Assembly (NCBI GenBank): GCA_001692895.1
Contig: KV748176.1
Location: 5,237,092 to 5,301,091 of the forward strand
Length of the DNA: 64,000 nt
Direction of reading: 5' to 3'
Source of the DNA: Cenococcum geophilum 1.58
Taxonomy: Eukaryota > Ascomycota > Dothideomycetes > Gloniales > Gloniaceae
Shown: piece after piece, positions 24,521 to 36,900 of the stretch
Numbering within the stretch: position 1 is the stretch's first letter
Layout of the letters: each line of letters starts with the position of its first letter
Program-made: the position numbers and the translations under genes
The notes under the pieces: model-generated
Databases searched by the model: none
Seen by the model: only the letters and a program-made list of their open reading frames with translations
What the model was told of the DNA's origin: nothing

Positions 24521-25560
24521 TTATACCTTAAACCTCTTAGGATCTCTATCTACAGTAGGATCTACCTTTCTCTTACGTACCCTTTTCCTTAATATCTCTT
24601 CTAATAAATCCTCTAATGCCTTTCCTAGTTGATCTCCTTGCTTATATAGTTTACTCCTCTTAGCTATCTTTATTATAACATCTTTAAGTAGTTTATATAT
24701 TTTAGCATAACGGCAAAAGAGACGGGGATTTTTAGCATAGTATAATACAAGTCTGTTTAGTGGTATATCCACGGCTAAAACCTAAGTAGGATACCAGCAT
24801 ATTACTATAATAGGGCTAAACGTAGATATAAATGATTTATAACTAGGGCTTTAGAGATATCTTAAGTCCTTTATTATAAAATAAGAAGGCAACTATAAGA
24901 CGAGATACTTCAGTTATCTACGCGAAATCATAGCATTAAAAATCGTTAATATTTTAGATAGGGGAGATATAACTCTAAGAAACGTCATAAAATTAGCTAA
25001 GCTATTCCTTACTTACTTATTAGTATTGCTAAATAAATATAGGTGTTTTATAAACATACCTAGAGGCACCGACAAACCTTTAATATAAACCTCTTTTGGT
25101 TAAGGTAAGTCTGTTTTAGCCTCGCTATAGCTCTTTATTAGCTTAGGTAAAACTATTTTAGTTTTACTGCGGCCTTCTAGGCTTTTAAGGTAATTGGCGT
25201 ATATTTCCGTATCTTCTTATATATCACCCTCCGTATTATCATTAATTTTATAAGAGTTGACCCTATTAGGTATTTAAGTAGGCGTATAAGGCATCTGTTT
25301 CTATATAGGGTTAGAAAGCTATAATTATTTCTTTTCCCTACTAGCAGATACTATGTCTTTATTATTAATGCGATTTTGGGATAATTTAAGGTTTCTAGTA
25401 AGTTAACGAATAGGTATATTATCTTCGGGGCGATAGCATATTATAATGTTTTTATAAGTACCAATTAAGGACCTATAGGTTATGTTAGCAACGTATTTAA
25501 GCTTAGTTAAGGTAATATATATAATGTCTAGTATTTTTATAAGGATAGTAAGGGATATAT
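24521..25560 (-). pseudogene. Unassigned protein with basic C-terminus
   Basis: The last 83 codons (24772-24521) are open and end DRDPKRFKV-stop. Upstream the same frame continues on the minus strand to about 25560 with TAA/TAG at likely Gln sites, giving about 345 residues. The C-terminus has a helical, charged segment ALEDLLEEILRKRVRKRK that looks like a short coiled coil followed by a nuclear-localisation-like basic run. Family not recognised. Confidence 0.42.
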
Positions 25561-25569
25561 AGTTAAGAG

Positions 25570-27235
25570 GTCAAATTTAAAGGTAAGTTAAATTAATAGT
25601 ATATAAAAACTAGGAGTACAACGTTTATATTCCATTTCTCTCCTAGGGTAGAGTTAGGACAAAAGGCAGAAGGGAAAAGCAAAGCATACTAGCCACCCTT
25701 TTCCACTTTATATAGTATCTATAGTACAATATTTAGTGGCTATAATTACTCTTAGCTTATATATTATCTACGCCCAAGACTATAGGCGCCTAAAGTAATC
25801 CATAAGTGAAGTATTAAGTGAAGTATTATTAGGGGTAGCCATTGGCTAAGCTATTACTAAATTTAAATGGCTGACGATTCCTAACAGACGCTATATACCT
25901 TAGTAGGGTTTAGAGGCGTTTATATAAAGTTATAAACTAGAACTAAAAGTTAATAATAACCCCTAATAATGCCTCTTTTAGTAGGAATAGCATTATATAA
26001 TTTACTTCCAACGCCTATTCTTCCTAAGGCAAAATACTGCCTAAGTAGTAGACTTATCCTAGCTAGTCAATCTTATATATTAACCCCCCATTTATAGCAA
26101 AGGAGCTATTAGTACCTCTAGGGTAGTTTAATTAGTATTCTAGCTAAGCCCTTTATAAGCACTCCGCCTTATATAGGCGGTAATTAACTCCTATTAATCT
26201 GCCTTATGTTAGAGGAGATCTTTTATTTAAAGCGCTAAGCAGCTAGTACTTAGAGGTCTATAGGCTTGTTCTATATCCTAACAACATCAACTATAATTTC
26301 TCCTTAAGTGGTATCCGTAACCCTAAGTACCTACAAGCATAGCGTCCCTAAATTATTAGCTAGTAAGTAGACGTTTATAGATAAAGAAACCGACTTTAGA
26401 GATAACGGCAATATAGAGGCGTTAGCTAGTTTAGAAAGTAACTTTAGTAATAAGGATTAAGAATAGGACGCAGAGACATTATATAATAGAGAAAATAGTT
26501 TTAATACTAAAGATTAAGAAATAGGGGTAGATAGTAATAAAGAGGTATTAAGCGACGAGGCTATATAGGCGACGGTTAAATATAGTGGCCTTAACTTTAT
26601 AGTCTTAAATCTATAAGTAAAGAATAAAAATATAAAGAAGAGTTCTAATAAAAGCTGGTAAAAGGGTTAAAACTTTAGCCTCTCTTTATTTAGCCTATCG
26701 CGGAATAAAATAATATTTCATTATTTCTACCAGAGTCTCTACCTGCTTAACTTATAGCGAGCTATAAAGTATTCGCAATAATCTATACTTTTACTTAGAT
26801 AAATTTATTTTTTACCTTAAAAGCAATAATAGAAGGTAAATCTATACTAATAACCTAGGATTTTTTAAATTTCTTATAGACCTAAGACGCATGCCATATT
26901 AGTAACTATTAGTCATATTTAAGACTACAGTACTTATAGATTTATATCTTAAGGATATAAATATATTTTTTTATAGTGTTTTCTTTTTATTTAAATCATT
27001 TCTCTATTTATAGTATATAGTAGTTATTTATCTATTCTAGTATAGTAGGAAGGGGTAGTTAGGTTATATAAGGGGGCTTAGACTTATAGCTACGCTTATA
27101 GGGCTATTTATATAAGAACTTCTCTAAGTATATATAAGGGGTCTTTATATAGAAACTTCTTTAATATTTCTAAATCTAAGACTTATATATTTCTTTTTTT
27201 TATAGTTCTAGTATTTTCCTAACATTTACTTCCTA
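25570..27235. other. Stretch without a recognised gene
   Basis: Coding-like, acidic and Asn-rich text occurs on the plus strand near 26370-26640, but it could not be tied to a family or bounded. Confidence 0.35.
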
Positions 27236-27238
27236 TTT

Positions 27239-27965
27239 ATATGCTAGGCGTTAATAGAGGGCGCTAGGTCAGATTACCCTGCTTGTATAATTACTTTGCT
27301 TATACAATCACTCTACTCGCACGATCGCCTAGCTCGCACGATTATCTAGCTTATACAATTACCTAATTCGCACGATCATCCAGCTCGCACGATCACCCAG
27401 TTCGCACGATCATCTAGCTCGCACGATCANCCAGCTCGCACGATCATCTAGCTCGCACGATTACCTAGTTCGCACGATTATCCAGCTCGCACGATCANCC
27501 AGCTCGCACGATTATCCAGCTCGCACGATCATCTAGCTCGCACGATCACCCAGTTCGCACGATCATCTAGCTCGCACAATCATCCAGCTCGCACAATCAC
27601 CTAGTTCGCACGATCGCCCAGCTCGCACAATTACCTAGCTCGCAGGATTGCCCAGCTCCCACAAGCACTATGCTCGCACAGTCACCTAACTCGCACAATC
27701 ACCTAGCTCGTAGGATTGGCCAGCTCCCACAAGCATCTAGCTCACACAATTAAAGCCAAAGTTATTAAACCTATTAATACCCTATTTATACGCTAGGCGT
27801 TAATTAGAGGGCGCTAGGTTAGACTACCCTACTTATATAATTACCTAGCTTGTAAAATCCCCTAGCTCCTATAACCTCCTAGCTTATAGGACCAAAGCCA
27901 CAGCCGTTAAATCTATTAAGACCCTAGCTATATGTTTAGAGGGCGCTACGCCTAACTACCTAGCT
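27239..27965 (+). repeat. Higher-order repeat block around a 17-bp array
   Basis: A ~43-bp flank (GCTAGGCGTTAATAGAGGG, then CGCTAGGTCAGATTACCCT) at 27241-27281 recurs at 27789-27829 and, partly, at 27934-27960. The first two copies bracket the 17-bp array, so flank plus array form a duplicated higher-order unit. Confidence 0.65.
27290..27745 (+). repeat. 17-bp minisatellite that escaped most C-to-T change
   Basis: About 26 units close to CTAGCTCGCACGATCAT are arrayed head to tail. Many units keep CGCACGATCA intact, including CpA and CpG sites that are rare elsewhere in the window. The units differ at the CACC/CATC/TTAC positions. Two undetermined bases (27430, 27498) are in the array. The period is not a multiple of three and no frame stays open, so it is non-coding. 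Confidence 0.88.
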
Positions 27966-27969
27966 CGCT

Positions 27970-28980
27970 ATTTTTATAGAATTCCTTAATTAATTAATAG
28001 TGCCTATTCGGAAAATATTTCCTAATCTCTCTCTATAACAGAAATTTCTTATTACACAATTCTATAAGGAGATTCTCTTCCTTAACTGTCCATACCGGCT
28101 CTTTAGCGCGAAAAATAACGTTATAATGGCGCTAATATATACCCTATATTCTCCCTAGTAGGGCTTTTATAATATTATCTTATAATAAAACTATAAGTAA
28201 TACCTAGTGACCTAGCTCTATAAGGGTTATATCTTTATTAGCTGTCTATACACTAGTTTTAGACTTTAGCTCCCATAAGGCTTTATTTATAATAACAATC
28301 TTTAAAAAATATTAGTAAAGCTATTAGAAGTTATATTTAAGAAAAGAAACTAACTAGCAATATACGCCAAAACTCTATATCTAGGTTATAGTATTATAAG
28401 TAATCCTATATATTACTTAACCTAGCAAATATAAGTAATATATAGCCTTAGTAGGATAAGGTATAAGATATATATAGTTAGGTATATTTCTGAAATTTAA
28501 GCTAGCAAATACGGCACCTATCTAGCAATATTTATAAATAAAAACCGCTCCTGCCTTAAATAGTATATAATAGCTTTATCTTCCTTTATCTATTTACTAC
28601 TTGCTCTAGTATTAAGAAAAAGGCTATAATATTTCTGCTTATAACCTAATATTAGTTTATTAAACTTAGACAAAATACTGTCCCAACTATTACTATCCTT
28701 AAAGGTCGTGTTTATTAACTTAAATTATTACTTAATTAACTAAGGCTTATATGCGGATGCTAAGGGCTTATTATTTATATAAGGGCTAGTTAAGTTATAC
28801 TTTATAAAGCGTTAGTAGAGCCTTACTAGGGAAAGACTAATAATGTAAACTAATAGTCTGTATAGTCTTTAGAGAGCTAAGTTAATTAATATTAAGCGGG
28901 TAATTAATGCTAATAGCTCTGGATTAACTATTATTAGTAAGACCCTCGCTAGACACTAGACTAGTCGCTCTCTTTAACTT
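27970..28980. other. Stretch without a recognised gene
   Basis: Heavily mutated AT-rich sequence; nothing could be named on either strand. Confidence 0.4.
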
Positions 28981-28999
28981 ATTAGGAATATCCAGTAAA

Positions 29000-29787
29000 A
29001 GGATTAAATTAGAGTAGAGTGGATTTCACCCCCAAATCCACTCTATATATTAAAAAGGCTATAGAGCTCTAGGGCTCTAATATAGCTCTAGTTTAAATAT
29101 ATACTATAAATAGTAAGTCTTAGCAATAGGTTAGTGTTAAGGTAATAAAGTAGGACTTAGTTAAACTTACTAAATTAACTCTAAATTGCTCAGCTTCTTT
29201 AATAACCTTATCTTCCACCTTAACCGCCTTAAAGGCGGCGTATATGTCCTTATTATTACCCTTACCATCGCCATTATTCGACTCTATAACCACCGACTTA
29301 GCTACAGCTCCCTCCGCCGGAGTTGCCTCCGCTGCTATTACCTGCCGTTAACTTTAGGATTAATTAATTTGGGAGCAAGGATAACTTTATTAAATGGTAG
29401 AGATAGGCAAACTAATAAATATTAGTCCATCGCGGCGGTAGAAAAGGAAAGCACTATAACACTAAGTTAGTAAGTGTAGATATAAAGTAGTAATAGTAGG
29501 AGTAGTAATAATGGCAGCAGGATAAGCGGGTGTCTTAGATTTAATAGCTAATATATAAGTCAGCGGTAGAGCCACTAGAGTCGCCAATTGGCCTTATATT
29601 ACATACTAATTCCCCAGCGCTCTATTCCTCCTTAGCCGCAGTTTAAATTGGGTATAGATCTGGAGCTCTAAGAGTTATATTAGCCTTAAATCTACTCTAA
29701 TCCACTAATTAGAAGGCCTAATTTAGATCTAGATCAAACCTAAATCCAGCTAGGAGCTCCAAATAGACCCCACTCTAATCCCTTTAC
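29000..29787. mobile_element. Small inverted-repeat element with 17-bp flanking direct repeats
   Basis: The left end (AGGATTAAATTAGAGTAGAG) is similar to the reverse complement of the right end (AGGGATTAGAGTGGGG), and inner parts also pair (AGAGCTCTAGGGCTC versus AGAGCTCCAGATC). The unit is flanked by TAGGAATATCCAGTAAA at 28983-28999 and TAGGAATATCCGTAAAG at 29788-29804, which look like a target-site duplication or an older direct repeat. A perfect 11-bp hairpin lies at 29016-29044. No transposase is encoded in the 0.8 kb; the open stretch at 29186-29425 has no recognised domain. Confidence 0.5.
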
Positions 29788-30441
29788 TAGGAATATCCGT
29801 AAAGTAAGCTTCGTTATCTAAATTAGTAGGTTTTATTAATATTAAACATAATGGTAATAGATTGCATTACTAGAGCAATTGATTAAAGTGTATCTTATAT
29901 TAAAGCTATAAGAGGTATAGTAGGAGCGTTAGCAGTAATTAGGAGGATATTTAGCGGAACACATCTATTTAATAGAGCACTAGGCGGCTAATAAATGCAA
30001 TAACGCTATTAGTACGGCTCCCCCTTAATGCACAAGCGCTGCAATTTCAAGAATTTTAGGCGTATGCACGTAAATTCACACTATAGTATAAGTAGATTTA
30101 TTTAGAGACTAAAGGACTAATTTTAATTATATACCGAAATCTTAACTCTAAGCTAGATATAAATAACTACTATTAAAGGTCTATAATATTAACGAGTTAA
30201 TATAGCTAACTAAATTTAACGGAATATAGTAAGTCTTACGATAAAGCAGGGTAATTATTATAGGCTTATAACAAAGAGCGAGATATAAAGCTAGAATAAG
30301 CCCCTTAGAATGTAAAGAGAACTAGTAAACTAACTAGAGGCAAATGTGGGGTTAGGGTACTTAGAGAGGCACTAATATAGTATTATTATGTAGAAGGCGA
30401 AAGCGGAGACTAATAGCGTTAGCTAGTTTTATATCGCTAGC

Positions 30442-30504
30442 GGTTAATTAGGTTAATATAGTTAATATAGTTAATAGGGTTAACGGAGTTAACGGGGTCA
30501 ATAG
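30442..30504 (+). repeat. 9-bp microsatellite, seven units
   Basis: Seven tandem 9-mers of the GGTTAATAT/AGTTAACGG type. The units differ almost only by C/T and G/A, showing a graded mutation from GGTTAACGG-like to AGTTAATAT-like. The period is a codon multiple and would encode a Leu-Ile/Leu-Thr repeat if translated. Confidence 0.7.
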
Positions 30505-30519
30505 CCCCGCCTTAGTAGG

Positions 30520-32450
30520 TAGCACTCACCCAGCGACACTAAACTTCTTATTTTAACGCCACTATATATAATAAGTCTTACCGCTAGGTCTAAAGCTAGT
30601 AATATATAGGCTGTTACCGGACATTCTAAAACTTAATAGAAGCGGTTTCTGGTAAGTAGGGATATAAGTATAGCCTTAACTTTTAATAATAAAGATTGGC
30701 AGATACTTATATAGGAGGAAGCTAAATAACTTCACTTATTACATCTAATACGCTCTATTTAGTTTAAGATTTCTGTAAATAAATAAAAGGAGCTTCTAGA
30801 GCGTTTAAATAACCTACTAGTAGCTAAGAATATACCTAAAGTAGCTACTAAAGTCCTTAATTGGCGCATGGTATAAGCCGTTAGAAAAGCCCATTATTAG
30901 TTTTATTATATTACGGCTAGGATACTTATACTAATTTATGTTTAGCTTTATTAAATACAGCGTCTGGGGAAGAAGTAAGCGAATTAACCAATTAACCCTA
31001 GGTATTAACTAAGCTATATAACCCTATAAGAGATATAGGATAAGTAACCTATATATTATAGGCCCTATAAGGTATAAGAGTGGGACTAATAGAGGGATAT
31101 TATTTAGAAAAGTTATTTTAGTTTTCTAAGTGGTTTATATATTAACGCTAGCAGCACCCCCACTTTTAAGTCTTCTTACTTAAGGAGGCTTATTTATACC
31201 GGACTTTATTAAAGAGATTAGGCTTCTAAAGGGTTAACGGGGAGGTAAGAAGCTAGATAGAAAACGTTTACATCAGTATTAGTCTATGCTTAGTATTAAG
31301 ACCAATACTATAAAAACCGGCAAATCTACTTAGCGATCTTAACTATTAGGTATTTTTATTCCCTAAGCCACTTCTTAAGCCTATTAATCCCTTAAAAATC
31401 TCATTTTCTCTAATAGGAAGCCCCCACGCCGCACTAATAACGCCTTTTATTATATGAGGTATCCCTTTAGCACGCATATAGGCCGTAGTCTTTAACGTGT
31501 CGATTATTAATCCTTCTAGACCACGCTAGGATATATAAGTGGTTATCCTTAGTAAGGATAATACGCACGCCTAGGATTATTGGAAACCCGCTGTAGATAT
31601 ATTTATACCAGCTTCTTACCTAATTTAGAGCTTTAGATAAAGTAGTCTCCTACTATATTACCTATAATTGTATTCTATTCTAAATCTAAATAAATTAATA
31701 TTGCTATTCGCCTAGTCTACCTTATCTTAATAGAGAAGCTAAACGCAGTGTCCACAACTATAGTTTAAAATTTAGGCGTAAAGATTATAGAGGAACCTTC
31801 TAATTAACTAATTGTTTGTTTATGCTCTACTCCTAAGTAAAAATAAAATACTAACTATTTTATAAAACAGACCCAAAAATACGCGTGCATATATCTAAGG
31901 TATTTAAATAAAAGTAAATCTAGGAATAATTAGTTCTGTTATAATAATTCTCTATACTTCCAGATAGAAATATAGGTATACCCATAAAAAACGGCAATTG
32001 GTTAATAATGTCTAGACCTAAGCTATAATACGTAATACTTTAAGCAGCACCTTTAAATATATAAGGGTACCGTTCCTTCTAAGGATATTAAGTTATCTCG
32101 TATAGGCCGGAACGGCCAATTCCAATATTAGTGTGGCTTCTGCGCGTAACTATAGAAATTAGAGATAGTATATAATAAGGCTTGGCACGAGCGTACTAGG
32201 TATATCCTTAATTATTTTAATAAAGGATGTACTCCTAGCGATTAGTAGTGTTTAGAGTTAAAAGGATATAAGGGTAAAGTTAAACAGAATAACTCTTAGC
32301 TTCTATCTACTGTACTTTTATAATCTTAGTTTTTGGATTATAGTGGCAAATATTATAGGGTTCGTAATTTTATAGAATGTAGTTTATATTAGATTTTAAG
32401 GTCTTATTACCCGAACTTTGTAACTATGATTTATCCTTTAACCCGTAAGC
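30520..32450 (+). pseudogene. C2H2 zinc-finger protein of the fungal CGFC type
   Basis: The supported core is at about 32100-32300. It reads F-Q-Y-*-C-G-F-C, then about 18 residues, then KAWHERTRYILNYF, in which the two Tyr stand where zinc-binding His are expected (H-I-x-x-H). After that comes CTPSD-*-*, two stops in place of two Trp. This is the usual fungal arrangement FWCGFC...A-x-x-ER-x-x-HI-x-x-HF found at the C-terminal side of putative C2H2 transcription factors. The frame continues to about 32450 and further coding-like text extends to 32890. The upstream limit is a guess. Confidence 0.55.
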
Positions 32451-32899
32451 GCCTAACGAGTAAGTAATCTATGCATGAACACCAGTTTTAAAACAATGTA
32501 TACCTATATAGATTCCACCAATTAATTACCTGCTATATTAAAAAATATGATTTTTTAGGAAGGATAAGTGCTAGCTACCTTATATTGAGTGACTTAACTC
32601 CTAAAATTAAGCGTATATATTAAATTACTATAAAATTAAAAGCTTTATATTCCTTAGCACAAGCGTTAAATTTCAGTTCGATTAATTGGCTAGTTCTTAT
32701 TAATAACCGTTAGACGTAAATTAACCGGTTAAGGGATAAGTATGGTTTTAATATAAAATACTCTTAACTAATCGCCATAAACGCTATAAACGCCACGATA
32801 GATACTACCCTAGCCTAAGTACTAGCGCAAAGAAGCGGATACTTAAATGGCTTTAGGCATCGGAGTTTCCATCTCTAATCCTGTTACTTTCCTATAATT

Positions 32900-33980
32900 T
32901 ATAATTCTAAAAACCTATGCATTTTGATAAAAATATTACCGTAAACACTATAACGTATACCTACTACCTTATATTAGAGGATTTCTTTAAAGGTTAGATT
33001 ATTTACTTACTAAGAGGTAATAATCCGTCTAAAATAAGACAAGGAGAATTAAACTTATTATAGTTATAAAAAAGCTAATAATTGCACTAAGTATAATTAT
33101 CCGCGATGCTTTATCCGACTAGATTTGTTTTACTATAACCTAGGAAGATGCATTACAGCCTAAACGCGTACACCACTCCTACTCTATAATAAGTTAGGCT
33201 ATAGCAAATAGAACCTACACTAAGACGCTTCCTAAAGCTATTAAGACGCGTACTAAAAGTCGGCTTAATGTTAAGAATGATAGTATTATACCAGAAGGCT
33301 AGAGTAGGGAAGGGAATAAAATGGCGATAATGAGCACCTGGTGTGCTAGGCGGGGGCTTTAGCGGTATTACTTGTAGGAGTTTTATAGACTTATAACTTA
33401 GTTCCCTATAAGTGGATTCCTTTAATATAGTGGCCTTATAAACCTAGATAACTAATATAAGTAATAATAAAGACTCTAGTAACTAAGTTATTGGCTATAA
33501 TAAGTCTTAGGGTAGGTAGACTTTTTAGAGCTTCTTACACTACCAAATAAGAAGCCTAATAATAAGTTTAGGAAAAATAAAAAAGAGGAGTACTTGAAGT
33601 AAAAGATGCTCCTATAAGTGGCTTAGCTTATAGTATTAATAAAGTATAATACGGAATAGTATAAAGTAATAAAAGAACTATATATAGAAATACGTAGCAT
33701 AGGCAAACTAATAATTATGCATTTTTGTAACTAAAACAACTAAGAGTGGTAAAGGGAGAAGGAAACTGTATCTTCGCCCTAGTTAACCTACCGCCCTTAT
33801 ATCTGTGCTAGCGATATTAGAACTTATAAGGAAGTGGCCTTAGATATCCTATTACGACTTATAAAAGAACTAATATAATATTGGAAATGCTTTTCTAGGG
33901 GGTTATATACTATCTCTTAAGGTAAACGAAGTTAGTATAAGACTATAGATGTATTAGGGTAGGCGGGATGGGCTGACTTT
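32900..33980. other. Stretch without a recognised gene
   Basis: Degraded sequence. A few basic, coding-like pieces occur near 33230-33320 on the plus strand. No domain or repeat was identified. Confidence 0.4.
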
Positions 33981-33994
33981 GGGGGGCTAGGGGA

Positions 33995-36900
33995 GGCGTT
34001 TTACGCGGTAACTACTAAATCCTAGATGTAGCGTACTACGACCACCAAATTATGGACGCCTTTGCACCATAACTACCAAATTATAGACGCCTTTATACCG
34101 CGACTACTAAATTATAAATATGCTGAAAATTAGAGCCGCTACTTACGGCTGACGTGGCAATTACCGCCTCTTTTGGCTAAGTATATTTAAATCCAAATCC
34201 ATAGCTTTAATATAGTTGTTATCCCTTAATTAAAAATTGAATAAGCTAGTAATTATAAATAAGGATTAAAATCTATAAGTAAGTATTGAAGTAATATTAA
34301 GTTATAACTAAATCTGGCGCCTAGGATAAAACTCTATAACGTCTAGAAAACACCAATCGATACCAGTTAAAGACATAGTTAGATAGCTGCTATTAAGTAA
34401 GAAAGGTTACATGAAAACAAGCCGCTGCCTTACTTCTAAGTAGTCGACTTAAAAGAGACAATTTACGTTAGAGGTAAGTGATCCTAGGAACGGGGACTGT
34501 TCCTCTAAATATATCGGTATATAATAAGTCCCGCTTAACCCTTCTTATAAGTTAGGCATAAGGCTAAGTTCTATTAATAGTTGCCTTATACGTATAAGAG
34601 CTGTCTACCTTTTTAAGTGCACTATTAGGCTGACTTATGTTTTAAGTATATATATACGGAGTGGACGCAATAATAGATTTGGTGCTTTTTAGTTATTAAG
34701 CCTCCGTTATACTAATACCCTAAATTTACTAGACACACTAGAACTAAAACAAGGTTAGTAATATATATATAGCTAGATAATTATAAAATACTAAGCTAAT
34801 TACTAGAAAATGCTATTCTAAACGGTAATAAATAACTCTGCCGCGAATGTTTTCCAGTAGTTAGATATAATGCGTTAGGTAGTTATATACCTAGTATATA
34901 GTAATAAGAACTAAGAGTATATTGCTGAATGTGTAGCATATAGGGAGCGCCTTATTGTTAGATAAATAAAAGCTTTATTAGGGTATGGGTTGTTTCTTAA
35001 TTAAATTTTGCTCTCGTTTACGTGTTTAGTTTTCCGGTTCTCTTAGCATTAGTAAGGCAACTAGCCCTAAATTTAAATCGCGTTATGTAAAGGTTAAGAT
35101 TTTCTCTAAGTTAAAGATATAAGCTCTTTTGCCCTTAAAGTCTATAGATATTAGGAGGAGTGGTCGCTAGACCTATCCGATAAGAACTCTACTAGTCTTG
35201 TCTTACAGCTTCTATAAGATTAAGGTATTATAGTCCTTAAAGGTGCAACCAATGCTATTCTAAAGTGGCTGTAAATTAACGAGAATAAGGTTATGCTGGT
35301 TTTTTTTCCTTTGAGGAAAAAGAGCTCTGCTTGCTAATACCTTTAAAGTTTATAAATGCCCTTATTAGTTCTGCTAGGGATAGTAGTTTTTAAGTCTTAT
35401 ACGTTAAAGAATACGATTTCCCTTAATATGCCCTACTTATAATTGGACGATTACTAGATTAGAAATAGCTAGCTAATAATAACGATATTATTGCTATCGG
35501 TTGCTATTATCTTAGAGGAGACACTAATTAGAGATGGATTGTGTAGTATGACCTAGCCCTTTAAAAGGAAGAGACTAATAAAATGTCTATTATTGAAGTA
35601 TGCGGAGGGGATATGTGAGTAATCGCGCCTACCGATTGAGCTAGCTCTTATTAAAATTAGTGTTATTTATAATGGGTAGCTAAGACGATTAAGTCCAACT
35701 CCTATAATTAGAGAAGGGAAAGCAATGGTAATTTATTATATGTGGAATGGGAATAAGCCCACTTAATAGGTAGTAAGACGCAACTAGTTTGCGTTATTTA
35801 AGATATATTTTATCTAATCTCTTTACTAAGAGTCCTAAAGCTGTAACTAGTAACCTTAGCCCGCTCTAAATATAGCGGCGTAAGGTTCCATCCTAAATTT
35901 AAAAATCCCCTTGCTATAACCCCTAGGTTTACCTGCCGGAAACTCTATATATAGAGCTATATATCCGAAATCCCTTTTAGTACTATTTCTACTAAACCTA
36001 CCCATAGCGGCACTTGGTAACCCTAACTTAAAGTCCCTTCTAGCTTTAGGTTTAATAGAAAAATTGGTTTATAGATCTATAGTAAATCCGAAGCCCTCTT
36101 TAGCAGCGCTCGGTACTATAGAGAACTTAAACACCCTTTTACCTTCTAGTACTTTAGGTTTAATTGCACGTGGCGTAGTACTTAGTGCTATAGCGAATTC
36201 AAAGTCTCCTCCTATAAAAGACGTTGGGATAGGTATCTAAGTGCTGTCTTCGGCTTTTGAAGTTAAGGGGCCTATTTTAGCGCTTGGAGAAATAGATTCT
36301 CCTTAGCCACCGCCATTAAAGCTAGGTTTTGGCGAGTCTGTATAAGGCGTATAAATAGTAGAGTTTTCCGTTTATTTTATTTAATTACTAGCCTCCGCCG
36401 GTTGCGAGTCTATATCTCCATAAGCATTTCTAAAATAATATAATTTTGTGACGTACTCTTCTTAATATATATTATAAATGGCGTGAATATTTAAGTCCGC
36501 GATAAAGCTTTTATATTATAAACTTTCCGCTTATATTAAAGAAGACTAGTAGGAGAGTTAAATTAGTGGCTATACGGCAGATACGTATCCTAGTTAAAAT
36601 AACACTTTAGAATCTTATGTCTAAACCCCTCTAAAGTTTTAATATACTTATAATATAAATCTAGACGCTAGTAATTTTTGTTATAATCTTTAATAGGATA
36701 AACCTACTTTCCTTTTATCTTTAGGGGTTAAAAATGTTTAGCTCCTATATAATGCTTAAGGGCGAGAATATAACCGGTAATGGCCTTGATAAAGGCGGCT
36801 TCGTCCACTTATATTATAGGCGATAGCCTAAATATCTCCTCTAAAACACTAACTTATATAGTAAGATCTTTATACAATATAAATGAACGGTATTATAGGT

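Noticed and set aside
29186-29425. 79-codon ORF at 29186
   Set aside because: It falls inside the small inverted-repeat element, is hydrophobic by composition and has no recognisable motif.
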